64,000 bases of DNA. Source: Spinacia oleracea (lineage: Eukaryota; Streptophyta; Magnoliopsida; Caryophyllales; Amaranthaceae). Location of the stretch: assembly GCF_020520425.1 (NCBI RefSeq), contig NC_079489.1, forward strand, positions 95,336,810 to 95,400,809. The letters run 5' to 3'. This document shows positions 1 through 10,961 of this stretch, in pieces (the first letter of the stretch is position 1; every line of letters begins with the position of its first letter). Position numbers and translations under genes: made by a program. The notes below the pieces were generated by a model. That model had not been told where the DNA came from. It worked only from the letters and a program-made list of their open reading frames with translations, and searched no databases.

Positions 1-1087
1 TATCATAGCCCTAATTTGTAAAATTCATCCTATACGAGAAATTAATTCATAATGCTCAACTAATTAAAGTAAAATTAAATTTTAAGACCGAAGAAAAAAG
101 GAACTGGAAAAAATTATAAACTAGCCTTGAGAAAAGAAGAGAAACATCAGCTAGCTAGATAGGGAGGCCGGCGACAAGGAGAATAGAAGTTGGGGGTGAG
201 TACTATGGCAGAGGCGAGCAAGGTGGTGGTGGCGGCGATGAGAAGAAGGATATAGATCGGAAAATATTAGTGTGATGGGAGTGGTGAGTGCATGAGATAA
301 GGCGAGTCAGCGCAGGAGAGGACCTTCCAGCAGTAGGCGAGTTAGCTTCCAGAAACACAGGCGAGTCGCGCAGGGGGAGAAACGTGGGTGGGGGATATGG
401 CAGCCACGACGTGGTGATGCTTTTTGGGTGGGCGGTGTTGGGGAAGCAAGGAGAGAAGCAATCGAGAATGAAGCAAGCAGAGGAAGCAGTGAGAAACAAA
501 AAAAGCGGGAATGAAATTTGGTGTGGGAAGGAATTTTTTCATTTCCAAACTAACCTAAGTGAAGTAGTGAAAAGGGAGGTCTAAGTTCTTGTGGGGTGAA
601 TAGTAACCCCCAAGAACTTGTAAAATTTGCATCTTGTGCTTGGGTGAATAGAAAACCCCAAAAACTTACTTAAAAAAAATTAATTTCAATCAAGTGCTTG
701 GGGTTTCTCTAAGACCCAAGTACTTGGCTCAGAGCACTTGAGGTTCTTTCTACTAGTGTGCATGTCCTAAACAATGAAAAATGTGAAAGGTTGGATCCCA
801 ATTTTTATACTTATCTCTTAGAATAACAAGACAAAAGAAACTACTACGTACATGATAACTCTTGTACGCCCCCACATTAATTTATTAGCCCCATTTAGAA
901 TATTTGGAAATACTAATAAATGGAATATATTGCTTCACCTTACCCTTTTTGGCTCTCTCTACACCAAAAAATATGTTTCTACGAGTAGTATTACTAGTAT
1001 GTGTTGGTCAATGAATGTACTTCGTGCTACGAGTAGTATGTGATGAATTTAAGTGGGTTTCTTCAAAAGATTGTGTGTGTATTTGAT
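1..1087. other. intergenic, no supported gene
   Basis: No coding region, RNA gene or complete element could be supported here. Open frames of 60-98 codons occur on both strands around 200-585, but they overlap one another, resemble no family I know and have no clear splice or start context. The stretch 180-300 is rich in GGC/GGT triplets and could belong to a gene lying to the left of the window. Confidence 0.6.
584..619. repeat. short inverted repeat
   Basis: An imperfect hairpin: AGTTCTTGTGGGG is followed by a short loop and its complement CCCCCAAGAACT. Related CTTGGGG / CCCCAAG words recur down to about 745, which suggests a small decayed MITE. Its ends could not be fixed. Confidence 0.4.
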
Positions 1088-1340
1088 GTACAATACATTT
1101 ATTGTATATCAGAGTAAATTGTAACCAATTTTTGGTAATTTTTAACAAGTTTTGATTAACTTTTTATGTTATGAATTAATTTTTGATAATAAACTTTTTA
1201 AAGTACTACCCTGTATATAGTTACATTTATACATTACTAGTGATTTTGAAAGGATGAATTTCATTAAAGTGAAAAAAAGTATCATTAAAAATCAAATAAC
1301 TTTTATATTATATAGGGATAACTTTTAAACATTTTAGGGT
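1088..1340. repeat. dispersed repeat, copy 1
   Basis: This stretch resembles 58975-59215. Both have a TGTACAAT.../TTATTGTA end, then a run like GTTTTGATTAACTTTT, then TTACATTTATA and GTGATTTTGAAAGGAT, and both end in ATAACTTTTATA. The low-complexity AT-rich ends look like those of a MITE. The resemblance was found by eye. Confidence 0.45.
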
Positions 1341-1357
1341 AACTTTATATCGCCTTA

Positions 1358-1618
1358 GAGCAAGATCAATCATAAGCCTTAAGACTTAGATTTTGCTGAC
1401 ATGGTATATGCATGCCCCACCTAATCTTAAGACAATACAACATTGAAGTGGGTGGATCTTAACAAAATCTTAAATTGAGTCAGGAAAAATCAAGAGTCAA
1501 CTTAAGACTCAATGTTTGAGTTGAATAAAATATAAAATAACATTATATCTAAATTTACGTCTTAAATGATTTTTAAAAGAGAAAAACTAAATTTGTTCGA
1601 AGTTAGAAGTCATCTTTA
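1358..1618. mobile_element. MITE fragment (TTA-flanked, GAGCAAG end)
   Basis: It begins GAGCAAGATCAATC directly after TTA and contains the family's CTTAAGAC and GCTGACATGG words, also seen at 7449-8173. TTA targets and GAGCA ends are typical of PIF/Harbinger (Tourist-like) MITEs. The right half is missing here. A matching right end (TTAAGACAAGACTCCCC...CTTGCTC) is present at 7318-7447, so the copia element at 2035 may lie inside an older MITE copy. Confidence 0.45.
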
Positions 1619-1690
1619 CTCTCGTCGCGCGCTTTCCCATCTTTCTCCTTCTCTCCTTTTCCATTGTTTATTTTCTTGGCCGTCGTAGGC

Positions 1691-1730
1691 CGAAAATAGT
1701 CTAATTTCTTCGAAAATTAGACTATTTTCG
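1691..1730. repeat. perfect 17-bp hairpin
   Basis: The arm CGAAAATAGTCTAATTT is followed by the six-base loop CTTCGA and the exact complementary arm AAATTAGACTATTTTCG. No gene is adjacent. It may be a fold-back remnant. Confidence 0.75.
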
Positions 1731-2034
1731 ACCCTCTTTTTTCATTTAATTCTAGTTATTGTCTTAAATTCAATAAATTTTCATTATATGGCGGAATTCG
1801 TCCTTGTTTGTTAGTTTCCGTATGGTGAAGTTATTTTTAGTATGTTTGGTTTGTCATTCACTCGTAGTGGTACGTTTATGTATAATTAGTTCATTGGTAA
1901 AGTTTTATGCGGGATCGCAACATAGATCAATTTTCTGAGTACATTCAGATGAATCAAGTGGAAATCATCATCGCATCTACAACAAATCGTTAGACCCTCT
2001 CTCTAAAAAGGTTGCATGTTCCAGGGCTATATAA

Positions 2035-2394
2035 TGAAGGATAAGCCTACTTGGAGTAATTAAGCTAAAATAATTAAGCTTTAGTTTTTAATTCAATATT
2101 GCTATCGTGTTTTCTAGTCCTTTAAAGCTGTTATTTTGTCACCTACTGCACATGTATGTGTACCAGTGATGAGTTTTCTCAAGGGCATAAGGTTGGTAGG
2201 GTTTGTTCTCTCTTTGGCATTGTTCAGCCGCATTATATAAATGCGTGCAAGTGTTTTGTAAGGCAAGCAATCTGAATACAATACAAAAGAGCTTTCCTTT
2301 CTTTCCTCTTCTTTATTTTCTGCACTTATGTTCTTAATTCCATGCACAAGTTGTGAGATTTTCTTCATCACAATTAGTGACAATCTAGTTATCA
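2035..2394 (+). repeat. 5' LTR of copia-1
   Basis: It runs from TGAAGG to ...TTATCA directly before the primer site. A TATA-like word (ATTATATAAATGCG) lies near 2231-2244. The first 260 bases match the 3' copy with few differences. Confidence 0.8.
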
Positions 2395-2407
2395 TGGTAT
2401 CAGGGCC
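2395..2407 (+). other. primer-binding site of copia-1
   Basis: TGGTATCAGGGCC matches the usual plant copia primer site complementary to the 3' end of initiator Met tRNA (TGGTATCAGAGC), with one change. Confidence 0.8.
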
Positions 2408-2636
2408 AAGCTTGTGTATATGGAATAGAATACTACTACGTTGAAAGATCAAAGGTTTGACCTTTGAATCTGAAAATCCCTTCTGTCTCATTCTTCTCTT
2501 TCTCCTTCTTCATTTTCTCTGAATCTCTTCTTCTCTCTTTCTCTGAATTTTTTGTGAATCTCTCTCTCATTCTTCTTCTATAAAACACTTCTTGTTCCTT
2601 AAGAAAGTCTGCATCTTACTCACCAAATCAGTGAAA

Positions 2637-3720
2637 ATGTCAAAACTGACGTTTGCTGACATTCAAAACCCTTTGTTCCTCTATCCTTCTAATGCAAATG
2701 TAATAAGCATTGATAAGCTGCAAGGAGCTGATGATTACAGGGCATGGAGAAGAAGCATGGAGATCAACATGTCCTCTAAAAGAAAGATGGGATTTATCAC
2801 TTGTGCATAGTGCAAGACACTGAAGATGAGGTAAAATCTGAACTCTGGGATATATGAAACAATATGGCCATTGCTTGGATTCATAACAATGTTTCTATAT
2901 CCATAAAAAAATCTATTATTTACACTACCTCTACTAAAGAAATCTGGAGTCAACTAGAAGTTAGATTTTCCTTGACTCATGGGTCCAGAAAATACAGAAT
3001 AAACAAAGACCTCTATAATACTAAACAGAATGCTAGCTCAATCAATGACTACTACACTGCTCTAAGTGTCTTGTGGGAAGAACTGGATTCTATGAACATG
3101 TTGCCTACTATTACTAATATCACTGGGGATATTAGAAAATTGCTGTAAGTTGTTGATCGACAGAAAGAGGAATCCAGGTTATTTCAGTTCTTGAATGGTC
3201 TGAATGACAAATATGGACTTCAAAGGAGTCAAATCTTGATGATGACTCCTCTTCCCACCGTTGAAAGTGCATGTTCAGTGTTGCAACAGGAAGAATCTCA
3301 AAGAGAGGTTTTGAAATTCACTAAACCTGAAACTGAAATGTCTGCAATGTTTACTAAAACTCAGTCTGATAGAGTAGAAACTATTTGCAAGGCATGTGGT
3401 GTGAAGGGTCACTTGACTGAGAAGTGTTGGACTATCGTTGGATGCCCAAAATGGCACTCCAGGCATGTAAGGTTCCTCCAAAACCTGGTAATTGAGAAAA
3501 CGTGGCTTCCTCATCATCCTATTCAAGATGGAATGTGGGAAAGAGCAACCCTCCTAGAGTTGCAGCAGATGTTCAGATTAGTGAAACAAAATCTGAAACA
3601 GGTGTGTTGTTCACTCCAAAACAGTTGGATCAACTGGCTAAATTGTTGCCCAACCTAGTGACTAAATCAACTTCCAGGCACACTGATACTGATGATGAGT
3701 TAGATGTTCATTTTTGGTAT
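2637..3720 (+). pseudogene. copia-1 gag remnant
   Basis: The likely start is the ATG at 2637. The N-terminal part has the copia gag pattern (a tight LQGADDYRAWRRSMEI-type segment, followed by a KRKMGFI segment). A CCHC zinc knuckle (C-x2-C-x4-H-x4-C: CKACGVKGHLTEKC) lies near 3391-3432. The product would be the nucleic-acid-binding capsid protein of the retrotransposon particle. Stops at about 2808 and 3146, plus at least one frame change around 2811-2864, break it. Confidence 0.75.
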
Positions 3721-6700
3721 AATTTCTTGCTATCGTGTTGCAGAACTGAGTGGTGCATGGATAGTTGACTCTGGAGCTTTGGATCATATGACTCCACACC
3801 TCCATTATCTGACTGAACCTGTTACAGCAAAAAGTGGTCCTACCAACTAGTGAAACTTCCATGATATCTCACGTGGGAAAAGAAACTCTTGGAACATACA
3901 TTGTGCTAAAAAATGTGTTGTGTGTCCCGAAATTCCGACATAACTTGCTCTTTGTATAAAAGCCGATCAAGGAAAGCAATTGTGAAGTACTCTTCTATCC
4001 CACGCACTGTGTAATAGAAGACGGCAAGACAAAGAAGACTTTGGGTGTAGGAAAGGCAAGAAATGGTCTTTACTACCTGGAGAAAAATGATGTTGAAACT
4101 TTGAAACAATCTAAAAATGCTCACTTTGGTCTGACTGCAAAAAGGGCTGCTGAAGAGTACATATTGTGGCACAATAGACTTGGACATGCCTCTCTCTCAA
4201 AGTTGGAACACTTGGAATGTGTGAAGCCTTACCTGACAGCAAAAAAATGAAGTAGTGTGCATCACTTGTCCCATTGCTAAGTTTGCAAAGGTGCCTTTCA
4301 ATCTGAGTTCTTCTCATGCTGCTGAGATATTTGAACTGGTTCATATGGATATTTGGGGTCCTTACAAAGTTGACACAAGGAATAAATTCAAGTATTTCAT
4401 GACAATTGTTGATGATCATTCAAGAATGACATGGGTATACCTGCTGCAATACAAATCTCAGTCCCTAGATACTCTTGTAATGTTTCAGAATTATGCAAAA
4501 AACCACTTCAGTAAATCCATCAAGCACTTGAGAACTGATAATGCACTGGAATTTGATGATGAAGAGTGCCCAAAATTCTTCTCTGGAAATGGAATTCTTC
4601 ACCAAACTTCATGTGTGGGAACACCTCAACAGAATGCAAGAGTTGAGAGGAAGCACAGACATGTTTCGGAAATGGGAAGAGCACTGAGATTCCAAGATTC
4701 ACTGCCTTTGCATTTCTAGGGTGATTGTGTGATGACTGCTGCTCATATAATAAACAGAATTCCTTTTAAGATCCTTGAAAATAAGACTCCATTTGAAGTT
4801 TTGCATAACAAAAAGCCAGAGTATGAACACTTAAGAGTGTTTGGATGTTTGGCCTTTGCTCCAAACCCATAAATCACCACAGATAAGTTCAAGGCAAGAG
4901 GAGTACCTTATGTTAAGTTGGGTTACCCACCATCTCAGAAGGGGTATAGACTATTGAATCTTATTACAAGGCAAGTTATGGTGACAAGACATGTGAAATT
5001 CAAGGAACATATCTTCCCTTTCCAATCAGATGCTGAAAACTCATACATAAAACCTCTACCTCAACCCTTGCCAAACACAAACTGTTTTCCACCATCTGAT
5101 CTGTTTGACATATTACAACATGACAGTGATGCTGAACCTAATGAAGACATCAACAACATCCCTGAAATTGACTCACCTACTCACACACATCAAATCACTG
5201 AACCAGAATCTGAACCTGAGGGAGACCAGTCAGAGGATTCCAATCTTCCCCATGATGAGGATGTAGCCCCAAGAAGATCATCAAGATCTCACTCTGCACC
5301 AGTGTGGTCAAAAGACTATGTGATGAAGAACAATTCAAGTTCCCAACACATAGCTAATCTAGCTGAGTATGAGATTCATAACACCTTCTATTGCTTCCTG
5401 GTAACACTAAACAACATCAGTGATCCAATATCATTCAAACAAGTTGTCACATAGTCAAAATGGGTCAATGTTATGAACAGAGAGTTGGATGCATTGGAAC
5501 TGAATGATACATGGGATATATGTATCCTACCTTCAGGGAAACAGGCCATTGGGTGTAAATGACTGTTCAAAACCAAATTTCATCCTGATGGGAAAATGGA
5601 CAAAAACAAGTCAAGATTGGTTGCTTTAGAAAGAAAACAGAAGTATGGACAAGACTATGCTGAAACATTTTATCCAGTGGCAAAGATGACCACTTTTAGG
5701 ACCATCTTGGCAGTAGCAGCAATGCAAGACTGGTATGTGTTTCAGATGGATGTAACCAATGCCTTCCTACATGGAGACTTGTATGAAGATGTGTACATGA
5801 AACTGCCTCAAGGTTATACTGGAATAGGGAGCAGAATCAAACTGAATGATGATGATGATTGTGTTGTGCCTCAGAAAGTTGTGTGCAAACTCAAAAAATC
5901 CATGTATGGCTTGAAGCAAGCTCCAAGACAATGGTTTGCCAAACTTTTAGAGACACTATTTAGATTTAGTTATAACCGATCCAAGTCAGACTACAGCTTG
6001 TTCACAAAGACAAATGGTCAAGAAATCACCTTGATATTGTTATATGTTGATGATCTTATGATATGTAGCACAAACCAGACAGAAATTGCAACTCTCAAAG
6101 AAATGTTGTCTAAGTCATTTCACATGAAATACCTTGGAGAATTGTCCTACTTTTTAGGTCTTGAAGTATTCAGATCCTCTTCTGGTTTCTTTGTGTCTCA
6201 AAGAAAATATGCCTTGGATCTACTCAACGAACATCAGATGGTTGATGTAAAACCTGTACAACTTCCCATGGAATCAAATCTGAAACTCACCACAGACAAG
6301 GGAGAGCTACTTCCTTCCCCTACTCCATATCAGAGGTTGTTGGGTAGGTTGATCTACATGTCCATTACAAGGCCTAACATTTCATTCATTGTCCAACCCT
6401 TGAGCCAATTCATGCATCAGCCAATGTCAGTTCATATGCAGGCTGCCAAAAGGCTACTGAGATACATTGCTGGTACTGTCAATCAAGGCATATTGCTTGC
6501 TTCCACCTCTGCAGCCACACTTACAGCTTATTGTGACAGTGATTGGACTGGATGTCCAATATCAAGAAGATCAACCTCAGACTATTGCATCTTCTTGGGA
6601 AAATCACCTGTTTCTTGGAAAGCAAAGAAACAATCAGTTGTGGCTAGATCATCAGCTGAATACAGGGCTATGGCCTTGACCTCTTGTGAAGTAACATGGC

Positions 6701-6990
6701 TGACATATTTATTGAAGGATCTTGGTTTGTCTTCTCTACCACCTGCAGTGCTAAAATGTGACAATCAAGTTGCTCTCTATTGCTGCTAGTCATGTTCTCC
6801 ATGAGAGAACAAAGCACTTGGAAGTTGACTGTCACTTCATTAGAGACAAAGTGCAGAATGGCAGCATTGTCACTTAACAAGTACCCTCCACTGAACAGAT
6901 TGCAGATGTTATAACCAAGATTTTCACTGTGAAGCAACACCAGTATCTCTTGGATAAGTTGGGAGTTACAACTCACAACTTGAGGGGGAG
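3721..6990 (+). pseudogene. copia-1 pol remnant (PR-IN-RT-RH)
   Basis: Readable domains in order: aspartic protease motif WIVDSGA near 3757; GAG-pre-integrase LWHNRLGHASL near 4166; integrase core 4320-4660 with H-M-D, LRTDNALEF and VERKH, giving the D-D-35-E spacing; reverse transcriptase 5596-6330 with MDVTNAFLHG and the catalytic LYVDD; RNase H 6520-6780 with YCDSDW and SSAEYRA. Frames change between 3755, 4041 and 4255, and stops occur at about 4717, 4870, 5452, 5560 and 6787. The 397-codon RT/RNase H block is the longest open piece. It is not functional as it stands. Confidence 0.85.
6980..6990 (+). other. polypurine tract of copia-1
   Basis: TTGAGGGGGAG lies immediately before the 3' LTR, the usual position for plus-strand priming. 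Confidence 0.75.
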
Positions 6991-6993
6991 TAA

Positions 6994-7254
6994 TGAAGGA
7001 TAAGCCTACTTGGAGTAATTAAGCTAAAATAATTAAGCTTTAGTTTTTAATTCAATACTGCTATCTTGTTTTCTAGTCCTTTAGAGCTGCTATTTTGTCA
7101 CCTATTGCACATGTATGTGTACCAGTGATGAGTTGTCTCAAGGGCATAAGGTTGGTAGGGTTTGTTCTCTCTTTGGCATTGTTCAGCCGCACTATATAAA
7201 TGCGTGCAAGTGTTTTGTAAGGCAAGCAATCTGAATACAATACAAAAGAGCTTT
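6994..7254 (+). repeat. truncated 3' LTR of copia-1
   Basis: It matches the 5' LTR from TGAAGG to ACAAAAGAGCTTT and then departs. It is about 99 bases shorter than the 5' copy. Confidence 0.8.
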
Positions 7255-7317
7255 GTTTGATTCAATTTGTCGTGTATTTGTTTAAATAGTATGACTCTTA
7301 TTAATGAATTAACTTTC

Positions 7318-7447
7318 CTTTAAAAAGAAAAAAACTGAATTAATTCAAATCTGAAGAGTCTTAACAATAATTTATTTATTAAATACTAATGAAAAGATGA
7401 CATGGAATATACAAAACTATTAAGACAAGACTCCCCTAAACTTGCTC
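7318..7447. mobile_element. MITE right-end fragment
   Basis: This is the right end of the same family as 1358-1618. It has GATGACATGGAATAT, TTAAGACAAGACTCCCC and a terminal CTTGCTC (complement of GAGCAAG). It directly abuts the next copy at 7449. Confidence 0.45.
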
Positions 7448-7610
7448 TAGTGATTAGCCCTAAGTCTTAAGACTTTAGTTATGCTGACATGGAATATGAC
7501 TACCAAGTCTTAAGATTAGACAAAGGAATTTTTAGCATTGAAAAGGGTAAGTCTTGACAAAGTCTTAAATTGAGTCTTGAAAAAACTAAGACTCAACTTT
7601 TCGTGGTGGG

Positions 7611-7628
7611 AAAATTTAGCAGGCCATG
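7611..7628. repeat. 18-bp exact match to 8501-8518, inverted
   Basis: AAAATTTAGCAGGCCATG here is the exact reverse complement of 8501-8518. It lies inside the segment inserted in the MITE at 7449 and is probably filler DNA copied from about 0.9 kb away. Confidence 0.7.
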
Positions 7629-7759
7629 TGTGAGTTGAATAAAATAATAAAATAACATATGGTGCATAAAAATGCAAGTCTTAAATAAGTTTGAAGGGTG
7701 AAGTGATAAATTTAATTGAATCTTAAAAGTCATATTAGCAATAGTTTAATTATTTATTA

Positions 7760-8113
7760 GAGCAACATCAAGGGGGTCTTGTCTTAAGATTTTCTTCATT
7801 TGCCATGTCAGCATTTCATTAATATTAAATAATTAAATTATTGTTAAGACTCCTTAAGATTCAATCAAATTTAGCTCTTCACCCATTAAATCATTTAAGA
7901 CTTGTAAATTTATGTAAAATATCATTTTATTATTCAATTTAACTCATATACCAAGTCTTAAGTTCAGTCTTAATTTTTCAAGACTCACTTTAAGACTTTG
8001 GTAAGACTTGTCTATTTCAATGCTAAAATTTATATATGTTTGATCTTAAGACTGATTAATCATATGTCATGTCAACACAACTCATGTCTTAAAACTTGGG
8101 GTTGATCATGCTC
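7760..8113. mobile_element. MITE copy nested in its own family
   Basis: It follows TTA, begins GAGCAACATCAAGG and ends with the imperfect complement GGGTTGATCATGCTC. Internal CTTAAGAC words read opposite to the surrounding copy. No coding capacity. Confidence 0.5.
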
Positions 8114-8173
8114 AAAGATGACATGACATATTAAAAAAAGTCTTAAGACAAGAACCCATTAATCTTGCTATTA

Positions 8174-8627
8174 CATTATTTTATTATACACATGTCTTAA
8201 TTAAAGTTATGATTAGTTTTTTTGTTATTTATGATTTTTCTTTAAATTTAAATATTTTGAATATAAGAAAAGTACACTTTACGTTGACCAGAAAAAGAAA
8301 ATTTGCAAAGATCTAAAGTTTGTCGAGTAATAAAACAAAAAGGGACCGCATAAAACTAAAAACAACCTTTCTCCGTGCTCCGTCTAAGAACCCTTCAATT
8401 TTCGTGACATATCTTAAAGTTTTTATCCACAGAGTCCTAAAAAAATATTTTGTGGGGCCAAAAGAATACTATTAGGAGAATTTTTGCCGTGTGCCAAATT
8501 CATGGCCTGCTAAATTTTCTAAGGGGGGGCGAAATACGTTGTTGCATATTTGTGGGGTTAAAGTTTATTCTACTCATCTAAGATGCCAATATAGATTTAG
8601 GCCTCAAGCACTATGTCGAGAAGACTA
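8174..8627. other. intergenic, nothing recognised
   Basis: AT-rich DNA with no gene, RNA or bounded repeat that I can support. It contains the donor-like 18-mer at 8501-8518. Confidence 0.6.
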
Positions 8628-8746
8628 CTCCCTCCGTAACTAAATAAATGATTAGTTCATTTGATCGGCATGAAGTTTAACGAATGTGAATTGTTTTATT
8701 ATAGAATGAAAGAAGTGGGATAGTTGTGGATTACATAATTGAAGTA
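8628..8746. mobile_element. Stowaway-like MITE, left part
   Basis: CTCCCTCCGTAAC follows a TA dinucleotide, which is the Stowaway (Tc1/mariner) terminal pattern. It is interrupted at 8747 by another Stowaway copy. The outer right end beyond 9111 is not clear. Confidence 0.45.
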
Positions 8747-9110
8747 CTCTCTCTGTTCCTAATTTTTTTTTTCGTTTATCATTTTACGTTGTATTAAGGA
8801 GAATGTAAAATTATAAAATTAATTATTGTTGTATTTTTATGGGAAATTGTTGCCTTTTGATTTCATTTTCATAAGAAAACAAAATAGTTGTAAAGGTTGT
8901 GAGCCAATACAGTTTAGGGTAAAATTGACAACTCATTAATCCATCCAAACTTCAACCAACCAATGAGATTACAAGGTTTTTTTTATTGATGACCTAATAG
9001 AATTATGATTAAGATTCCAAAGACAATATTAAAAGGGAAAAAAAAAGTAAGGGGATATCATTTTGGTACACCTTAAAACGAAACGGAAAAATATTTAGGG
9101 ACGGAGGGAG
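8747..9110. mobile_element. Stowaway MITE, 364 bp
   Basis: Flanked by TA at 8745-8746 and 9111-9112. The left end CTCTCTCTGTTCCTAA pairs with the right end TTAGGGACGGAGGGAG. No coding capacity, as expected of a mariner-derived MITE. Confidence 0.7.
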
Positions 9111-9171
9111 TAAAAGATAATAAAAGTAGGGATAATTGTGGAATAAATGATTAAAAATTAGTAGTGAGATA

Positions 9172-9444
9172 CTCCCTCCGTATTTTAAAAAGAGATACAC
9201 TTTTTTTAAACGGTCGTATTTTAAAAAGAGATACATTTTCCTTTTTTGACATGTTTTGGTCCCCACTTCCATTATATTAATATTTCTCTCTTTCTTGTGA
9301 TCTCCACACTTACCCACATCATCTTTTTACTATAATAAATAATTCAACCAATTACCCTACTTTTATCTTATTTTAATAAATTCAACTCACTCTCTTAAAA
9401 CATGTGACGGTCAAATTGTTTCTCTTTTTAAAATACGAATGGAG
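9172..9444. mobile_element. Stowaway MITE, 273 bp
   Basis: Flanked by TA at 9170-9171 and 9445-9446. The left end CTCCCTCCGTATTTTAAAA is complemented by the right end TTTTAAAATACGAATGGAG. The subterminal word GTATTTTAAAAAGAGATAC is repeated twice at the left. Confidence 0.8.
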
Positions 9445-9575
9445 TATTTAGTATAAGAAAAATATAATAAAATAAGGGGGAAATTTTCCCAAAATAAAAG
9501 GTGCATCAATCACTTTATTACGGCCGATTAAAGTGACTACAATTGAAAATTATCTATTTTTTAACTAATCTTCAC

Positions 9576-9584
9576 TTTGGATAC
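9576..9584. other. left 9-bp target duplication of the MULE
   Basis: TTTGGATAC, identical to 35061-35069. Nine-base duplications are the Mutator-superfamily signature. Confidence 0.85.
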
Positions 9585-9645
9585 CAACGCGCGGATGGTA
9601 CAGGCGCGTGCACCTAGATCTAGGTGCACCTGCACCAAAACGCAG
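9585..9645. repeat. left terminal inverted repeat of the MULE
   Basis: Bases 9594-9629 match the complement of 35016-35051 with two differences, and AAAACGCA matches again after a seven-base gap. The outermost nine bases differ between the ends. It contains the palindrome at 9608-9629 (GTGCACCTAGA followed by its own complement). Confidence 0.85.
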
Positions 9646-9919
9646 AAAAATAAGAACAAAACGCAAAAACATAAAAAAGCAATAAAAAACATAAAAGAAC
9701 ACAAAAACATAAAAGAAAGAACATCAAGAATTAAACCAAAAGAACAATAAGTAAAACAGGAAAGAACAATAGCATTGAAAACGCAGAAAAATAAGAACAA
9801 AACGCAAAAACATAAAAAAGCAACAAAAAACATAAAAGAACACAAAAATATAAAAGAAAGAACATCAAGAATTAAACCAAAAGAACAATAAGTAAAACAG
9901 GAAAGAACAATAGCATTGA
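9638..9919. repeat. 141-bp tandem duplication
   Basis: Two nearly identical 141-bp units, with CGCAGAAAAATAAGAAC recurring at 9641 and 9782. Each holds several AAAGAACA words. They lie just inside the left end, so this is subterminal repeat expansion. A long minus-strand open frame across it only reflects the repeat. Confidence 0.85.
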
Positions 9920-10733
9920 AAACCAAAAAAGGTTAAAACAACAAATAAATAAAAACACGTAAAAGAACAATAAGTAAAAACACGTAAAAGAACATAAAAC
10001 ACTAAAAAGAAAGAACATCAGCAATTAAACGAAAGAACAAATAGAAAAGAACAATCATATTAAAAACCAAAAAGATTAAAACACGTAAAAGAACATAATA
10101 CACTAAAATGAAAGAAGATCAGAAAGTAAAGGAAAAGAACAAAAAGAAAAAAAGAAAAACACAAACATATTAAAAACCAGAAAGGTTAAAACAAGGAAAG
10201 AACGATTTCTCTGCACTTTTAAAAAGAACATGGCAAATGCAACACCAGACGCACAAAATAACAAAAGAACCAACGAAAAGAACAACAAAAACGTTAAAAA
10301 GTGAAAAAACCGCCAAACAGAAGTTTTTTATTGAAATAATGAACGTGGCAAGAAAAAAACTGCAAAACAGAAGTTTTCCTATGAAAACATAAAACGTGGC
10401 AGTTAATTTCTCTCTCCTCAAAATCTTTTAATAAAAAAAAAATTAAATAAGTTACTTGTCTTTCATTTTGTATTTTAAAAAATTAAAAAATAGATTACTG
10501 TTTAAAATAAAAAAAATAAAAAAATATAATTTAAGTAAAAACAGTAATAAAAAACAAATTTAAAAATACTAACAACAGATAATAAAAAGAACACAAAGGA
10601 GACTCAAACGAACATCATTTTCTTTACTTATAGGCCAAAAGAACAAAAGAGCGGACGAAAAGAACAACAAAAAAAAAGGAAGTTTAAATTTGAAAATACT
10701 GTAGCAGTTATTTTCTCTCTCTTCAATTTATCA
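9920..10733. other. MULE left non-coding region
   Basis: No gene. A-rich DNA dominated by AAAAGAACA words on the + strand. A segment near 10258-10420 (ending CAGTTAATTTCTCTCTCCTC) is echoed at about 10630-10727 (ending CAGTTATTTTCTCTCTCTTC), which suggests that a promoter-proximal block was duplicated. Confidence 0.6.
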
Positions 10734-10743
10734 TATATAAATA
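10734..10743 (+). promoter_or_regulatory. putative TATA box of the ULP1-like gene
   Basis: TATATAAATA lies 219 bases before the start codon at 10962, preceded by a pyrimidine-rich TTTTCTCTCTCTTC stretch. The space between would be the 5' UTR. Position and sequence fit a plant core promoter. No transcript evidence is available. Confidence 0.5.
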
Positions 10744-10961
10744 CATCATTGAATGCGACATTTATTTTCATTTTCACACTCAACCTACATGCAAAACCTT
10801 CACTCACCAACAATCAAAAAAACAGTGCAAAACCTTTCAAATTCTTGCAAATCCGAACTTCCCCAATTTGGAATTCTACTATTTTCACTCTAAAAACTTC
10901 CCCAATTTGTTTTTTGGAAGTGATAATCTGGTTACAAAAACTTGAACCCTAACAATTGAAA

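Larger units (their letters stand above)
2035..7254 (+). mobile_element. decayed Ty1/copia retrotransposon (copia-1)
   Basis: LTR element on the + strand. Two direct repeats start TGAAGGATAAGCC, at 2035 and 6994. A primer site TGGTATCAGGGCC at 2395 and a purine tract TTGAGGGGGAG just before the 3' repeat fit copia order. Internal coding order is gag, protease, integrase, reverse transcriptase, RNase H, which defines Ty1/copia. The coding region has stops and frameshifts throughout, so the element is dead. The 3' LTR matches the first 261 bases of the 5' LTR and then diverges. No target-site duplication is visible, so the right end has probably been deleted. Confidence 0.9.
7449..8173. mobile_element. 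MITE copy interrupted by another copy
   Basis: The left part, 7449-7759, has CCCTAAGTCTTAAGAC, GCTGACATGGAATATG and GAGTTGAATAAAAT, as at 1358-1618. The right end, 8117-8173, has GATGACATGACATAT, TCTTAAGACAAGAACCC and CTTGCT. A second copy in opposite orientation sits between them (7760-8113). About 30 foreign bases at 7600-7628 replace a short piece present in the copy at 1489-1520. Confidence 0.5.

Noticed and set aside
288-584. A 98-codon + strand frame and an equal minus-strand frame
   Set aside because: Both are open over the same purine-rich DNA. There is no family resemblance and no promoter or splice support.
9561-9926. Minus-strand frame of 121 codons with a repeated hydrophobic segment
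   Set aside because: It is the translation of the 141-bp tandem duplication and TGTTCTTTT-type words, running across the MULE boundary.
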